Assembly (NCBI RefSeq): GCF_000968375.1
Contig: NZ_CP009933.1
Span: 4,650,001 to 4,714,000 of the forward strand
Reading direction: 5' to 3'
Source of the DNA: Clostridium scatologenes
GTDB lineage: Bacteria; Bacillota; Clostridia; Clostridiales; Clostridiaceae
Length of the DNA: 64,000 nucleotides
Position numbers and translations under genes: made by a program. Shown here piece after piece: positions 44,614 through 54,745 of the stretch (position 1 is its first letter; the number at the start of each line of letters is the position of its first letter). Under the pieces are notes generated by a model. It saw only the letters and a list, made by a program, of their open reading frames with translations, searched no databases and was not told the DNA's origin.

Positions 44614-45453
44614 ATGGCAAAAAGAGTTAGAAAACTTGATATTAATAAGCTAATTAAAGAAGGACGAGGAACTGGAGTTGGTGAAGCATATAAGCCTTGG
44701 ATTAAAATTCAGGATGTTCCATCCTTAGGAAGAAGGACTAGGTTAAAAGGAATAAAGACAGGAAGGCAGCATGAATTCTTATCTGATATGGAAAAAAACT
44801 ATTTTTATATTTTAGAATATTCAGACCTAATAACAGACATAAGAGAACAATATCCTTTGCTGCCAATAGAAGAAACCTTGACTATAGCAAATGAGCTAGG
44901 AGTTGAGCATCCTAAAGATCCAAGGAATGGTGAAAATATAGTTATGACAACGGATTTTTTAATAACTAAGGAATTTCAAGGGGAGACAGCTAATATAGCA
45001 AGAACAGTAAAACAAAAGGATAAGCTCATGAATAAAAGGGTAATTGAAAAGTTTGAAATTGAGCGTATTTATTGGAAAAGAAGAGAAATTGATTGGGGAA
45101 TAGTAACAGAACAAGAAATAGATAAGGTACTTGCACAAAATATAAGCTTTTTTCATAGTTATTATCATGTTGATGAATTAGATTCTCTTATAGATATTGA
45201 TGAAATAGAGCTTGAAGATTTAGTTTTGGAATATACAAAGAGAATAGTTGATGTAAATTCTTCAATTAGGAAGGTATCCTCGCTTTTTGATAAAGATATG
45301 AATCTGCATAAGGGAACAGGAATATCAATATTTAAGCATTTATTAGCAAAAAAAATTATTCTTATTAATCTTTTAGAACCTATGGATATAAATAAAAAAT
45401 TGCAATTTAACTTATCAGAAAATCTACTGCATAAGGAGTTTAATATATCATGA
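44614..45453 (+). CDS. tnsA: Tn7-like transposase endonuclease subunit TnsA
   Basis: Cuts the 5' ends of the transposon, giving cut-and-paste excision together with TnsB. 279 residues. The restriction-enzyme-like active site is visible: a glutamate near residue 60 (SDMEKNYF), Asp114 in MTTDFLIT and the lysine motif VKQK at 132-135. The C-terminal half is the TnsC-interacting domain. SD AAGGTG precedes the ATG at 44614. It overlaps tnsB by 4 nt (ATGA). Confidence 0.95.
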   Translation: MAKRVRKLDINKLIKEGRGTGVGEAYKPWIKIQDVPSLGRRTRLKGIKTGRQHEFLSDMEKNYFYILEYSDLITDIREQYPLLPIEETLTIANELGVEHPKDPRNGENIVMTTDFLITKEFQGETANIARTVKQKDKLMNKRVIEKFEIERIYWKRREIDWGIVTEQEIDKVLAQNISFFHSYYHVDELDSLIDIDEIELEDLVLEYTKRIVDVNSSIRKVSSLFDKDMNLHKGTGISIFKHLLAKKIILINLLEPMDINKKLQFNLSENLLHKEFNIS

Positions 45454-47594
45454 TGATGGAAAATGAAGTCTTTAAGTATTTTGATGAAGGAGGAGAAAGA
45501 ATTAGAGTAGTGTATATTGATGCACATAATAGCAAAATATTTTATGTTAATTTAGATATTAATTTATGCACTCCTAAAATGGAGAACTTAGATAAATTAG
45601 AGGAAGAACTTAAAAATAATATATTGATAAAGATTAATGATCCTTACTTAAAAAGAATAGATGAAAGTAAGATTTCAAAAATTGAAAAAGAAAAGAGAGA
45701 TTTATATTGGCCAATAATAAATAAGCTGTGGGAGGATAGAAAAATAGAGCTTTTAGATAAAAGAACAAGAAACACTCTTTTGAAGGAAGTATCAAGACAT
45801 TCAAATATTACTGTTATAACCTTAAGAAGGATTCTAAATAGATTTTGGCAACGAGGAATGAGTAAAAATTCCCTACTACCAGATTATAAAAATTCTGGAG
45901 GTAAGGGTAAAGAAAGAAATTCAGGAAACAGTAAGGTTGGTAGACCTAAAAATGCAAGCTATTTAGAAGAAGGAAATGAAGGCATTAATGTTACTAAGGA
46001 CATAAAAAAGCAATTTGAATTGGCAGTAAATAAATATTATAGAAATAATAAAAAAGTAAGTATTATGGAAACTTATAATTATGTTTTAAGAGACTTTTTC
46101 TCAGATGTAATTATAAAGGATGGACAAAAAAGCTTTATAGTATGGGATAAATCAAGAATACCTACCTATGATCAATTCTATTATTGGTTTAAAAAATTTG
46201 AAGATCCACGGAAGGATATAATTTTAAGAGAAAGTGAAAAGGAATTTGAACTAAAAAACAGGGAGCTATTAAGTAATTCAACAATAGAAACTGATGGACC
46301 AGGCACAAGGTTTCAAGTAGATGCAACAATTGCAGATATTTATTTAGTTAGTTCCTTAGATAGAAATAGGATTATAGGAAGACCTGTGGTTTATGCTATA
46401 ATTGATGTTTTTTCAAGACTTGTAACTGGCATTTATGTTGGTTTAGAAGGACCATCTTGGCTTGGAGCCATGATGGCATTAGATAATATGGTTATAGATA
46501 AGGTTGAATTTTGTAGGAAATATGGAATAGAAATAACAGAAGAACAGTGGCCAGCTAGGTGTATACCAGATAGCATACTAGCTGATGGAGGAGAATTTGA
46601 AGGCTACTCTGTAGAAAATTTAGTGAATAATTTAAATATTAAGATAGAAATCGCTTCACCATATAGAGGTGATTTGAAAGGTATAGTTGAAAGAAATTTT
46701 AGAACCTTAAATACAAAATTGAAGCACAAAACTCCTGGCGCAATTCAAAAGGAATTCCGGAAAAGAGGAGATAGAGATTATAGATTAGATGCGACTCTTA
46801 CATTAGAAGAATTTACAAGGATATATATAAATCTTGTATTGCTTCATAACAATAAAATAATTGATAAATACCAAATGGAAAAGGAAATGCTTTTAGATAA
46901 TGTCCCTCCAATTCCATCACAGCTTTGGAGTTGGGGAATAGAAAATAAAAAGGGGAGACTTAGGGTTGTTGATAAGGAAGCTTTTAGATTAAATATACTT
47001 CCAAGTGGTAAAGCAAATGTTTCAAGAATGGGTATAAGATTTAAAGGCTTATATTATAGTTCACAAAAAGCTTTAGAAGATCAGTGGTTTATAAAGTCAA
47101 AAGTAAGAAGTATAGAGATATTATATGATCCAAGAAATATGAATAGCATATACATACCATATGAAGATGGTAAAAGCTTTGAAACCTGCTATTTACTTGA
47201 TAAAAGTAAACAGTATAAAGATTGTATTTTAGAGGAGATTATATTTAATTTTGAACTTGCTTCAGAAATGAAAGAAGCACAGAAGAATATTCAAAATCAA
47301 TTAAAGGTTGATGTTGATACTGAAATAGAAAAGATAGTTAAAAATAAAAAGCTTAAGGAAGCAAATATTGAAAGTAACAATAAAAAGCTTAAAGGAATTA
47401 ATGGAAATAGAGCTTTAGAAAAGGAGCTCAATAGAGAAAAAGAAGTCTTTAAGCTAGGAGGAGAAAAGAATTCAACTGCAGGTGCAGAAGTGATAGAGTT
47501 TAATAAAAATAATGAAGAAGAAAAGGCTGAAGGTAGTAGGGACAGGATAATGCAAATGCTTAGAAGGAAAAGAGATGAGAAACGTAATGAATAA
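45450..47594 (+). CDS. tnsB: Tn7-like transposase TnsB (DDE integrase family)
   Basis: 714-residue transposase that binds the end repeats and joins 3' ends to target DNA. An N-terminal DNA-binding region is followed by the rve-type catalytic domain with aspartates near residues 290 (QVDATI) and 378 (LADGGEFEG) and glutamate near 414 (GIVERNF). A Mu-type C-terminal domain and a charged tail of about 80 residues, likely for TnsC contact, follow. SD AAGGAG is at 45433-45438. Confidence 0.96.
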   Translation: MMMENEVFKYFDEGGERIRVVYIDAHNSKIFYVNLDINLCTPKMENLDKLEEELKNNILIKINDPYLKRIDESKISKIEKEKRDLYWPIINKLWEDRKIELLDKRTRNTLLKEVSRHSNITVITLRRILNRFWQRGMSKNSLLPDYKNSGGKGKERNSGNSKVGRPKNASYLEEGNEGINVTKDIKKQFELAVNKYYRNNKKVSIMETYNYVLRDFFSDVIIKDGQKSFIVWDKSRIPTYDQFYYWFKKFEDPRKDIILRESEKEFELKNRELLSNSTIETDGPGTRFQVDATIADIYLVSSLDRNRIIGRPVVYAIIDVFSRLVTGIYVGLEGPSWLGAMMALDNMVIDKVEFCRKYGIEITEEQWPARCIPDSILADGGEFEGYSVENLVNNLNIKIEIASPYRGDLKGIVERNFRTLNTKLKHKTPGAIQKEFRKRGDRDYRLDATLTLEEFTRIYINLVLLHNNKIIDKYQMEKEMLLDNVPPIPSQLWSWGIENKKGRLRVVDKEAFRLNILPSGKANVSRMGIRFKGLYYSSQKALEDQWFIKSKVRSIEILYDPRNMNSIYIPYEDGKSFETCYLLDKSKQYKDCILEEIIFNFELASEMKEAQKNIQNQLKVDVDTEIEKIVKNKKLKEANIESNNKKLKGINGNRALEKELNREKEVFKLGGEKNSTAGAEVIEFNKNNEEEKAEGSRDRIMQMLRRKRDEKRNE

Positions 47595-49263
47595 TGAAAG
47601 AATAATAATTCTAAAGGGAGATAGTGAGCTTGCAAATTATAAAAAGCAGGAAATAGAAGAGTATGGTGGCAATCCTTTTATTGAAGCTTTACCACATATA
47701 TTTACTGAAGATGAAGTAGTAGACCGTTTTACAGTATTTCCAGTAATAAGCAATGAGGACAGAATAAAGGCAACAAATTTAAGGTATCACATAATTAAAA
47801 GAGCTAAGAATTTTATTCAGCCTTTACCAAGTCATATTACCTTAGAGAGAAGGCTATCAATACTCATTAGACGAGGATATTTGGCTAGAAATCCTATAGA
47901 TAAAACCTTTCTACAAAGGCTTAGAATATTAAATGATCTTAGAGCTGAAAACGCTGATGATAAAGAATTGAATAATAAGATGAATAATATAAGAAGTACC
48001 GCTGATAGTATATCAATTATAGGTATATCGGGCATTGGTAAAACTACAGCAATAGAAAGGCTTCTTTTAATGTACCCTCAAATTATAAAACATGAGGAGT
48101 ATAAGGGTGAGCTTTTTAGTAGAACTCAGCTTGTATGGCTTAAGATAGATTGTCCCTATGATGGTAGTTTAGCAACCTTATGTAAAAGCTTCTTTAAGGC
48201 TATAGATGATTTATTGGGAACTAGGTACTTAGAAAAATTCGGTTATACAAATAGAGTTACGTCTTCAATGATGCTACATATGACAACCTTGGCTAGTATG
48301 TATGGCATTGGAGTTTTAGTAATTGATGAAATTCAACATTTATTAAATGCTAAAAATGATATGGAGGACATGTTAAATTTTTTTGTAACCTTAAGTAATA
48401 CTGTTGGTATACCTACGGTGCTTATAGGAACTAGTAAAGCTCAACAAATATTTAAAGGAAACTTTAGACAAACAAGAAGGGCAGCCAGTGAAGGTTCTAT
48501 AATGTGGGATAGGATGGAAAAAGAAAGTCCAGAGTGGGAATTCTTTCTGGAAACTTTATGGGATTTTCAAGCACTTAAATATAAGACGCCTTTAATGCCT
48601 GATATAAAAGATGTTTTTTATGATAATTGCCAGGGCATAACAGCAGTTGCAGTTAATTTGTTTATACTAGCTCAAGAAAGAGCTTTATCTGATGGAGAAG
48701 AAAAAATAACAACAAAGCTTTTAAGAACTACAGCTAAGGAAGATCTTGCTATGCTTCAACCAATGATAAAGGCTTTGAGAAATAATAATCAATTTGAAAT
48801 CATGAAATATGAGGATATTTCTTTAAACCTAGATGATATTGCTTTTAAGCATAGTAGAAATTTAGAACTCACAGGAAAGATAGAAGAACTATTTAAGGAA
48901 AGAAAGAAAACCCTTGAATTAAAAAGAAGGGATATAGTAGAAAATCTAGTTATGGATTTATGTGAAATAGGTATATTTGATAAATTAAATAATATAGAGA
49001 TACGTAAGTTATCTGAAAAAATAGTAGAACGTGAACCATTAGAGAAAGCTTATAATTCAATAAAGGCTTTAGCTATAAAAAAGGCAATGGAGCTTAATGA
49101 AAAGGTTGGCAGGACATTAAATTGTGAAGATAAAAGATTGAAAAGTGGAGGGCTATTACATTTGTATGAAAAGGCAATAGATGCTAAACAACACCCTTAT
49201 GAAATATTAAAGCAAAATGGATTTATTAAAGCTCCTATTGAGGAATTTTTAAAAGTAAATTAG
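47575..49263 (+). CDS. tnsC: Tn7-like AAA+ regulator TnsC
   Basis: 562-residue AAA+ ATPase that links target selectors to the transposase and confers target immunity. Walker A GISGIGKTTA is near residue 153 and Walker B GVLVIDEIQH near 247, with a sensor-1 stretch VLIGTSKA. It begins 20 nt before the tnsB stop; the ATG at 47587 is an alternative start. The length is close to that of E. coli TnsC. Confidence 0.95.
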   Translation: MRNVMNNERIIILKGDSELANYKKQEIEEYGGNPFIEALPHIFTEDEVVDRFTVFPVISNEDRIKATNLRYHIIKRAKNFIQPLPSHITLERRLSILIRRGYLARNPIDKTFLQRLRILNDLRAENADDKELNNKMNNIRSTADSISIIGISGIGKTTAIERLLLMYPQIIKHEEYKGELFSRTQLVWLKIDCPYDGSLATLCKSFFKAIDDLLGTRYLEKFGYTNRVTSSMMLHMTTLASMYGIGVLVIDEIQHLLNAKNDMEDMLNFFVTLSNTVGIPTVLIGTSKAQQIFKGNFRQTRRAASEGSIMWDRMEKESPEWEFFLETLWDFQALKYKTPLMPDIKDVFYDNCQGITAVAVNLFILAQERALSDGEEKITTKLLRTTAKEDLAMLQPMIKALRNNNQFEIMKYEDISLNLDDIAFKHSRNLELTGKIEELFKERKKTLELKRRDIVENLVMDLCEIGIFDKLNNIEIRKLSEKIVEREPLEKAYNSIKALAIKKAMELNEKVGRTLNCEDKRLKSGGLLHLYEKAIDAKQHPYEILKQNGFIKAPIEEFLKVN

Positions 49264-49322
49264 AAACTGTAATTTAAGTGGTATGGGTAGTTTAAAGATG
49301 TATAGCAAAGGAGAAATTTGAA

Positions 49323-51218
49323 ATGTTACATTTTTTTACTGACCCTTACAAGGATGAACTTATTTATTCGGCAATCGCAAGATATCATTATTATACAGGA
49401 AACATAGATTACAAGGATACTTTAGAAGAATTATTTGGAAAAAGGACAATTATACCTAGCTTAGAAATAGGAAGTAATATAGAAGCTTTGGCTAAAAATC
49501 TAGGTGGTAAATATACAGCAGCTTATATTATAAATAAACATACTATATTTCCTTTTTATAGTCTATTTTTGCCCAGCAAAAGAAAGAAGCAAATACTTAA
49601 GGAAATAAAGCTGCAGGATGGGAATGGACTTTATACTAGGCTTGGAATAATAGCTGGCAGCATATGCGTTAAAGCTGGTATTTATTATTGTCCACTTTGT
49701 GCAAAAGCTGATAAGGGAAAATATGGTGAAGTATATATTCATAGAGAACATCAGCTTCAAGGAATATTGGTATGTCACAAGCATGGAGTTAATTTAAAAA
49801 GGTATCCTGTAAATAAGCTGCAGGTTAGCAGACTTCAATATATAAGATTTGATGAAAATTTAATGAATTTAAGTGAAACAAAAATAGAAAATTGCAAACA
49901 TCGGGATAAGTTATTGAAATTATCTAAAGATGCATATTACCTGTTAAATCAGGATTTTAACAAGATTTCTAAGGAAAGTATACATATAAAATATAAAAAT
50001 CTATTGTATGAAAGAGCTTTAGCTACCTCTAGTGGAAGAATTAAGCAAAGAGAATTATATGAAGAATTTATAAATTTTTATGGTGAAGAATTTCTAAGGT
50101 TAATGGAATCGGATATAAATATTGATGATGAATTTAATTGGTTAAAGGTAGCTACTAGAAATGAGGAAAGGACAGTTCATCCAATTAGACACTTGTTATT
50201 AATAAATTTCTTGCAAAAGGATATTTCAGAATTTTTTAAAGAAATAAATTGTAAGTACAATCCTTTTGGAAAAGGACCCTGGGTATGTTTAAATAAAGCT
50301 GCTGATCATTACGGAAAAAAGGTAGTTAAGGCTTTAGAAATAACTGAAGATTATAAAACTAGAGTTCCTGTTGGCACCTTTACTTGCTCCTGTGGTTTTA
50401 TATATTCAAGAAAAGGGCCGGATAAAACAGAAGAGGATAAGTATAAAATTGGGCGAGTTAAATGTTTTGGAGAGACCTGGGAAAATAAGCTTAGAGAATT
50501 ACTTAGTATTAGGAAATATGGGGTTAGAGAAATTAGTAATGCTATGGGTTGTGATACTAAGACGGTTATAAAATATGCTGACAAAGTAGGAAGGTTAGCA
50601 GCTATAAACACAGGAGTTAAGGAAGTTCATTTAAAAGAAAAAGTTAAGAAAGTAAATACAAGTTTTCAAGATAATTATAAAAATGATATTAACAATTTTA
50701 TAAAAGATCATGAAGGTTGCACAAGACAACAGCTTAGAAGTAATTTAAATAAACAATACATGTGGCTATATAGACATGATAAAAAGTGGCTTTATAGCAA
50801 ACTTCCTGAGGCTATACCTAGAGGTAAGAGAAATGAAAATACTAGAAATAGAGTAAATTGGGATAAAAGAGATATTGAAATTATGCATTTAATATCAGCA
50901 AAAAGAAAAGAAATGCTAAGTAGGGAAAAGTCTATTAGGATAACAAAATCAAGTATTGCGAAAGAAATAGGATTACTTACAAGTTTAGAAGTAAATATGG
51001 ATAAGTTACCTAAAACAAAGAGGTATTTAAATGAAATAGCTGAGAGTGTAGAACAATTTCAAATTAGAAGGTGTAAGCAAATAATTGATAATAAGCTTGC
51101 TGAAGAACAACCAATAAAGCTTTGGGAGGTTCAAAGGAAGGCTGGAATTAGAACTAAAGCCTTTAAAAAATTAACAAAGGAGTTACAGGAGTACATAAAT
51201 ATGGGGGATAAGGTATGA
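49323..51218 (+). CDS. tnsD: Target-site selector TnsD (TniQ family)
   Basis: 631-residue protein that should recognise the end of glmS and recruit TnsC. The TniQ N-terminus (HFFTDPYKDELIYSAIARYH) leads to a zinc-binding module near residues 123-155 (CPLC, HREHQ, CHKH). A long C-terminal region with a further CSCG motif and helix-turn-helix-like stretches (REISNAMGCDTKTVIKYAD) fits DNA recognition. AAAGGAG precedes the ATG. It overlaps the next gene by 4 nt. Its presence explains the insertion site 24 bp after glmS. Confidence 0.94.
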   Translation: MLHFFTDPYKDELIYSAIARYHYYTGNIDYKDTLEELFGKRTIIPSLEIGSNIEALAKNLGGKYTAAYIINKHTIFPFYSLFLPSKRKKQILKEIKLQDGNGLYTRLGIIAGSICVKAGIYYCPLCAKADKGKYGEVYIHREHQLQGILVCHKHGVNLKRYPVNKLQVSRLQYIRFDENLMNLSETKIENCKHRDKLLKLSKDAYYLLNQDFNKISKESIHIKYKNLLYERALATSSGRIKQRELYEEFINFYGEEFLRLMESDINIDDEFNWLKVATRNEERTVHPIRHLLLINFLQKDISEFFKEINCKYNPFGKGPWVCLNKAADHYGKKVVKALEITEDYKTRVPVGTFTCSCGFIYSRKGPDKTEEDKYKIGRVKCFGETWENKLRELLSIRKYGVREISNAMGCDTKTVIKYADKVGRLAAINTGVKEVHLKEKVKKVNTSFQDNYKNDINNFIKDHEGCTRQQLRSNLNKQYMWLYRHDKKWLYSKLPEAIPRGKRNENTRNRVNWDKRDIEIMHLISAKRKEMLSREKSIRITKSSIAKEIGLLTSLEVNMDKLPKTKRYLNEIAESVEQFQIRRCKQIIDNKLAEEQPIKLWEVQRKAGIRTKAFKKLTKELQEYINMGDKV

Positions 51219-52765
51219 GTAAAAAAGAAGCTAAGGTAAAGGAATGGCCGTTTGAAAAAGGAGAAAGGGTTAAGTTGACTTGGATAGGAGAACCCTTTAA
51301 ACAAAATAATAAATGGGTGATTAATTCATATTTTAAGGGTAATAGAAATACTAGAAAAGTGATACTTGATTGGGGAAGTGTTCATTTTTTAGTTACTGAA
51401 AAATATTATGTAGATGGTGATTTAAATAATTCAGAAGCACCAGAAAATAGTGAAATTATAGAATTAAACTTAAAGGTTGCTAAGACGGAATATAGAGAAA
51501 GGCCTTGGGAGGTTTGGGGCAGTGGTTTTAAGGATAAAACAAAATCTAAAATCTTTAGTTTTATAGATAAGGGTGAATTATATATAATACCTATAATTGA
51601 AATAATAAGAGCTGTTTTGGCACCTAGTAAGTTTATGCTGAATAGAATATTGGAAATGGATGCTTTTGATAATTACTTTACTTATGATATTGATAAAAGA
51701 AAACTTGAAATACATTTTACTTATGAATATGAGCAGAAGCTTTTAAAAACTGATAAAATAAATCATTTAGCTTGGCTATTAACAAATACTAATGCATTAA
51801 AAATGTTTAATAAGGTAGGTCAGAATGTGTGGCAGCTTAAAGAGTTAAAATTTGATTTTTTATTAGAGAATTTTAATATAAGGGTAAGGATAGAAAAGAA
51901 AAATAACTATACTAAGATATTGGAAATACTGGCTTTGAAAAGAAAGAAAATTAATGTTGAGGAAGTAAATGTATACCATCCAAGTTTGGAAGAAACTCAA
52001 AGCAGCAATGAAGCTAAAATAAGAAAGTATATTAATAAAAATTCTAATTCTGATAGGGAGCTAACATCAGAGGGGGATGGTTCAACAAAGACTTCAGAGG
52101 AAATAAATGATTTATTAATAGAGCATGAATATGAAATACTTCCTCAAATAAATAAAAAGAAAAAAGGATTTAGAGTAGCAAGAAAAGCTGAAGACGAAAA
52201 TACTAAAAAATATATTTTAGAGGATAATAATTTAAGGACAACAGCAGATGTTGGTGGAGAAGACGTAATTAGAGGATTAGAATTTACTAGTATAGATAAA
52301 GTTGAAGAAAAAGGTGAATTAGCAGAATTTGTTGAAGTACTAAAGTTTTTAGAAAAGAGAGAAGATATAAAAAAAGTAAATATAATTATTGGTGAACTAC
52401 CTGAAGGTAAAAGAGGTAAGAGATTTGCTAGGCTTAGTGACGGAGTTACTAAAAGGAAGTATACTATAGGACAAGTTACAATGAGTAATGGAAGAGAGTT
52501 CAGTTTGATTGATGTTGAAAGGGAAGGTAAAGTATTATCAATGTTAATGTTAAGGTCAGATAATAATGTTAATTGGAATCTAATTTATAGTAAATTATTA
52601 TTTGGATTAGTTGATGAAAGCGGTAAATGGAATAATGAAACAATAAATAATGCTATTAATAATAGAATTATAATTGAAAGAATAAAACATATTAATAGGA
52701 GAATAGATGAAAACTTAAATTTTTTGTACAGTAAGCTTTTTTTATGGAAAAGTAATAATATATAG
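51215..52765 (+). CDS. tnsE: TnsE-like target selector
   Basis: 516 residues, near the length of E. coli TnsE, which steers transposition to conjugal plasmids and replicating DNA. The C-terminal 130 residues carry the TnsE-type pattern (GKRFARLSDGVTKRKYTIG, then EFSLIDVEREGKVLSMLML). The N-terminal part (WPFEKGERVKLTWIGEP) resembles other tns-E-like starts and recurs in a relic at 56499. It overlaps tnsD by 4 nt and completes a tnsABCDE operon. Identification rests on motif and position. Confidence 0.85.
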   Translation: MSKKEAKVKEWPFEKGERVKLTWIGEPFKQNNKWVINSYFKGNRNTRKVILDWGSVHFLVTEKYYVDGDLNNSEAPENSEIIELNLKVAKTEYRERPWEVWGSGFKDKTKSKIFSFIDKGELYIIPIIEIIRAVLAPSKFMLNRILEMDAFDNYFTYDIDKRKLEIHFTYEYEQKLLKTDKINHLAWLLTNTNALKMFNKVGQNVWQLKELKFDFLLENFNIRVRIEKKNNYTKILEILALKRKKINVEEVNVYHPSLEETQSSNEAKIRKYINKNSNSDRELTSEGDGSTKTSEEINDLLIEHEYEILPQINKKKKGFRVARKAEDENTKKYILEDNNLRTTADVGGEDVIRGLEFTSIDKVEEKGELAEFVEVLKFLEKREDIKKVNIIIGELPEGKRGKRFARLSDGVTKRKYTIGQVTMSNGREFSLIDVEREGKVLSMLMLRSDNNVNWNLIYSKLLFGLVDESGKWNNETINNAINNRIIIERIKHINRRIDENLNFLYSKLFLWKSNNI

Positions 52766-52830
52766 AATATAATTAAATAAATTGTAGTTATAAATTTATT
52801 ATTAAGATAAATTTTAGGAGTGAATGTTAT

Positions 52831-53970
52831 ATGGAAGAATACAAAGATTTGAGAAGTGAACTATTAGCAAAAAGAGGTGAAATTTATGCGAATCAATTGA
52901 CAATGTCTGTTGGCGAAGTTATGAATCTCTATGAAAGTAAAGAGATAAATTTAGAACCGGCATTTCAAAGGCTATTCAGATGGAATACGCAACAAGAAAC
53001 AAATTTTGTTGAATCAATTTTATTAGGATATCCTATTCCAGCTATTTTTGTTTTACAAAGAGAAGATGGTATTTGGGATGTAATTGATGGGGTTCAAAGG
53101 CTTTCTACAATATGTCATTTTTCTGGAATTTTAAGGGATATAGAAAAAGGTGAAGAAAGGATGGCTCCGTTAAAGCTTGAAAGTGCAAAAATTTTGACAA
53201 AATTACAAGGTAAATATTTTATGAGTGAAAATTCAAATGAATGTTTAGATACTTCTACAAGAATTGATTTTAAAAGATCAACTTTCCCAGTAATAGTTCT
53301 TAAGCATGGAAGTGAAAAAAATTCAAAATACGAGTTGTTTAAAAGATTAAATACTGGTGGATCACATTTAAGTCCACAAGAAATAAGAAATGCACTTATT
53401 TTAATGTATAATGAGAATGTTTATAATAAGATGGATAATTTTTGTAAGGATGAGAACTTTAAAACTTTGTTAAGTTTATCTGACAATAAGTTAGAGCTTA
53501 GGATGGATATGGATATACTGACAAGGTTTATAGTTATGAGAAATTATGAAAATATAGAAAATGTACAAAATACAATAGAGATAAATGAATTTTTAGATGA
53601 TGCAATTAATGAAATAATTTCGAAAGAGACTTATGATATAGATAACGATTTATACGTATTTTCAGAATTAATAAGTTTTTTACAATCTAACATTGATGAA
53701 GAATATGGGTTTAAAGTATATAGTGAAACCGGAGGTAAATTCAAAGGAGCTTTTAATTGGTTTATTTTTGAAACTGTAATTTGGGGATTAACTGTTATAA
53801 ATAATATATCAGTAGTAAATAGTAAAAAGGATGAAATTATAAATAAAATTAAGAAATTAAAAGGAACAGGACAATATCAACAATCTAAATCTCTTTCTAA
53901 TTTAAAGGTTATTCAGAGATTAAAAGAAGCTAAAATAGAAGCTGAAGAGGTTTTTAATTTAAATGCCTAA
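52831..53970 (+). CDS. DUF262 family protein (defence cargo)
   Basis: 379 residues. The DUF262/ParB-like core shows the family motif DGVQRLST near residue 88, with upstream FQRLFRWNTQQETNFVESIL and later FPVIVLKHGSE and LFKRLNTGGSHLSPQEIRNA. This is the domain of the N-terminal half of GmrSD type IV restriction enzymes, which binds and hydrolyses NTPs. No HNH (DUF1524) domain is present, so a partner must supply nuclease activity. It overlaps the next gene by 8 nt, marking the pair as one system. Confidence 0.88.
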   Translation: MEEYKDLRSELLAKRGEIYANQLTMSVGEVMNLYESKEINLEPAFQRLFRWNTQQETNFVESILLGYPIPAIFVLQREDGIWDVIDGVQRLSTICHFSGILRDIEKGEERMAPLKLESAKILTKLQGKYFMSENSNECLDTSTRIDFKRSTFPVIVLKHGSEKNSKYELFKRLNTGGSHLSPQEIRNALILMYNENVYNKMDNFCKDENFKTLLSLSDNKLELRMDMDILTRFIVMRNYENIENVQNTIEINEFLDDAINEIISKETYDIDNDLYVFSELISFLQSNIDEEYGFKVYSETGGKFKGAFNWFIFETVIWGLTVINNISVVNSKKDEIINKIKKLKGTGQYQQSKSLSNLKVIQRLKEAKIEAEEVFNLNA

Positions 53971-54685
53971 TGATACTGATTTAATAGAAAATTTTATTAA
54001 TGATTTGGATATTGAACTATCCATTAGGAAGAAAGACTTATATTTAATAAAAGAGTGTTTAGATTCAATAAAAAATATTTCCAATAAATTTACTATGATT
54101 AGAAATACTGTCCCATCATTATATGCCCATTATGAGGGGTTTTTGAAATATAGTTTTCAAAAATTGGTTGAAACGATCAAGTTAATGAATATAAATAATA
54201 AAGATATTAATAGGAACTTTTTAATTTTATGTTTACTAACCAACTTAGAAGATCATATTGTAAATCAAAAATCAAAATCTAAAGTCCTTATAAGTAATTT
54301 TGAAAGAATATATAAAAATAATGATAATATTTTAAATGTAACAAAAATAGATAAATATATCTTAAATCATGATACATTAGAGCAAACATGTAAAATATTA
54401 GGAATTAATTTGGATAAAATATTGATTGGTAAAGAAATTTACGAGCAATTTCCAAAGGAACAGTTAGGCATTTTATATGCAAGACGAAATGAAATTGCTC
54501 ATGGAGATATATCATCATCTAATCAATTTTCAATTTCAAAACAGAAAGATATTACAAGTGGACAAGTTGAGTTTGCCTATAGTAATTGGACCGAAAATTA
54601 CAAGTGTGTGTTGGAATCATTAGATTTAATAAAAAATATGTTTGTTGATTATCTCATAAATGAACATTATTTAAATTTACTATAG
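53963..54685 (+). CDS. HEPN-like nuclease, MAE_28990/MAE_18760 family candidate
   Basis: 240 residues, encoded with an 8-nt overlap of the DUF262 gene. An N-terminal helical region with VPSLYAHYEGFLKYSFQKL matches the MAE_28990-type opening, and a C-terminal ARRNEIAHGD gives the HEPN R-x4-H catalytic motif. HEPN proteins are typically RNases. It is a likely effector to the DUF262 sensor, but the activity is inferred. Confidence 0.75.
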   Translation: MPNDTDLIENFINDLDIELSIRKKDLYLIKECLDSIKNISNKFTMIRNTVPSLYAHYEGFLKYSFQKLVETIKLMNINNKDINRNFLILCLLTNLEDHIVNQKSKSKVLISNFERIYKNNDNILNVTKIDKYILNHDTLEQTCKILGINLDKILIGKEIYEQFPKEQLGILYARRNEIAHGDISSSNQFSISKQKDITSGQVEFAYSNWTENYKCVLESLDLIKNMFVDYLINEHYLNLL

Positions 54686-54745
54686 TAATTTTATTCAAGC
54701 TATAGTAAACTATATAAGTAATGATATAGAATATAGGTGATTAAT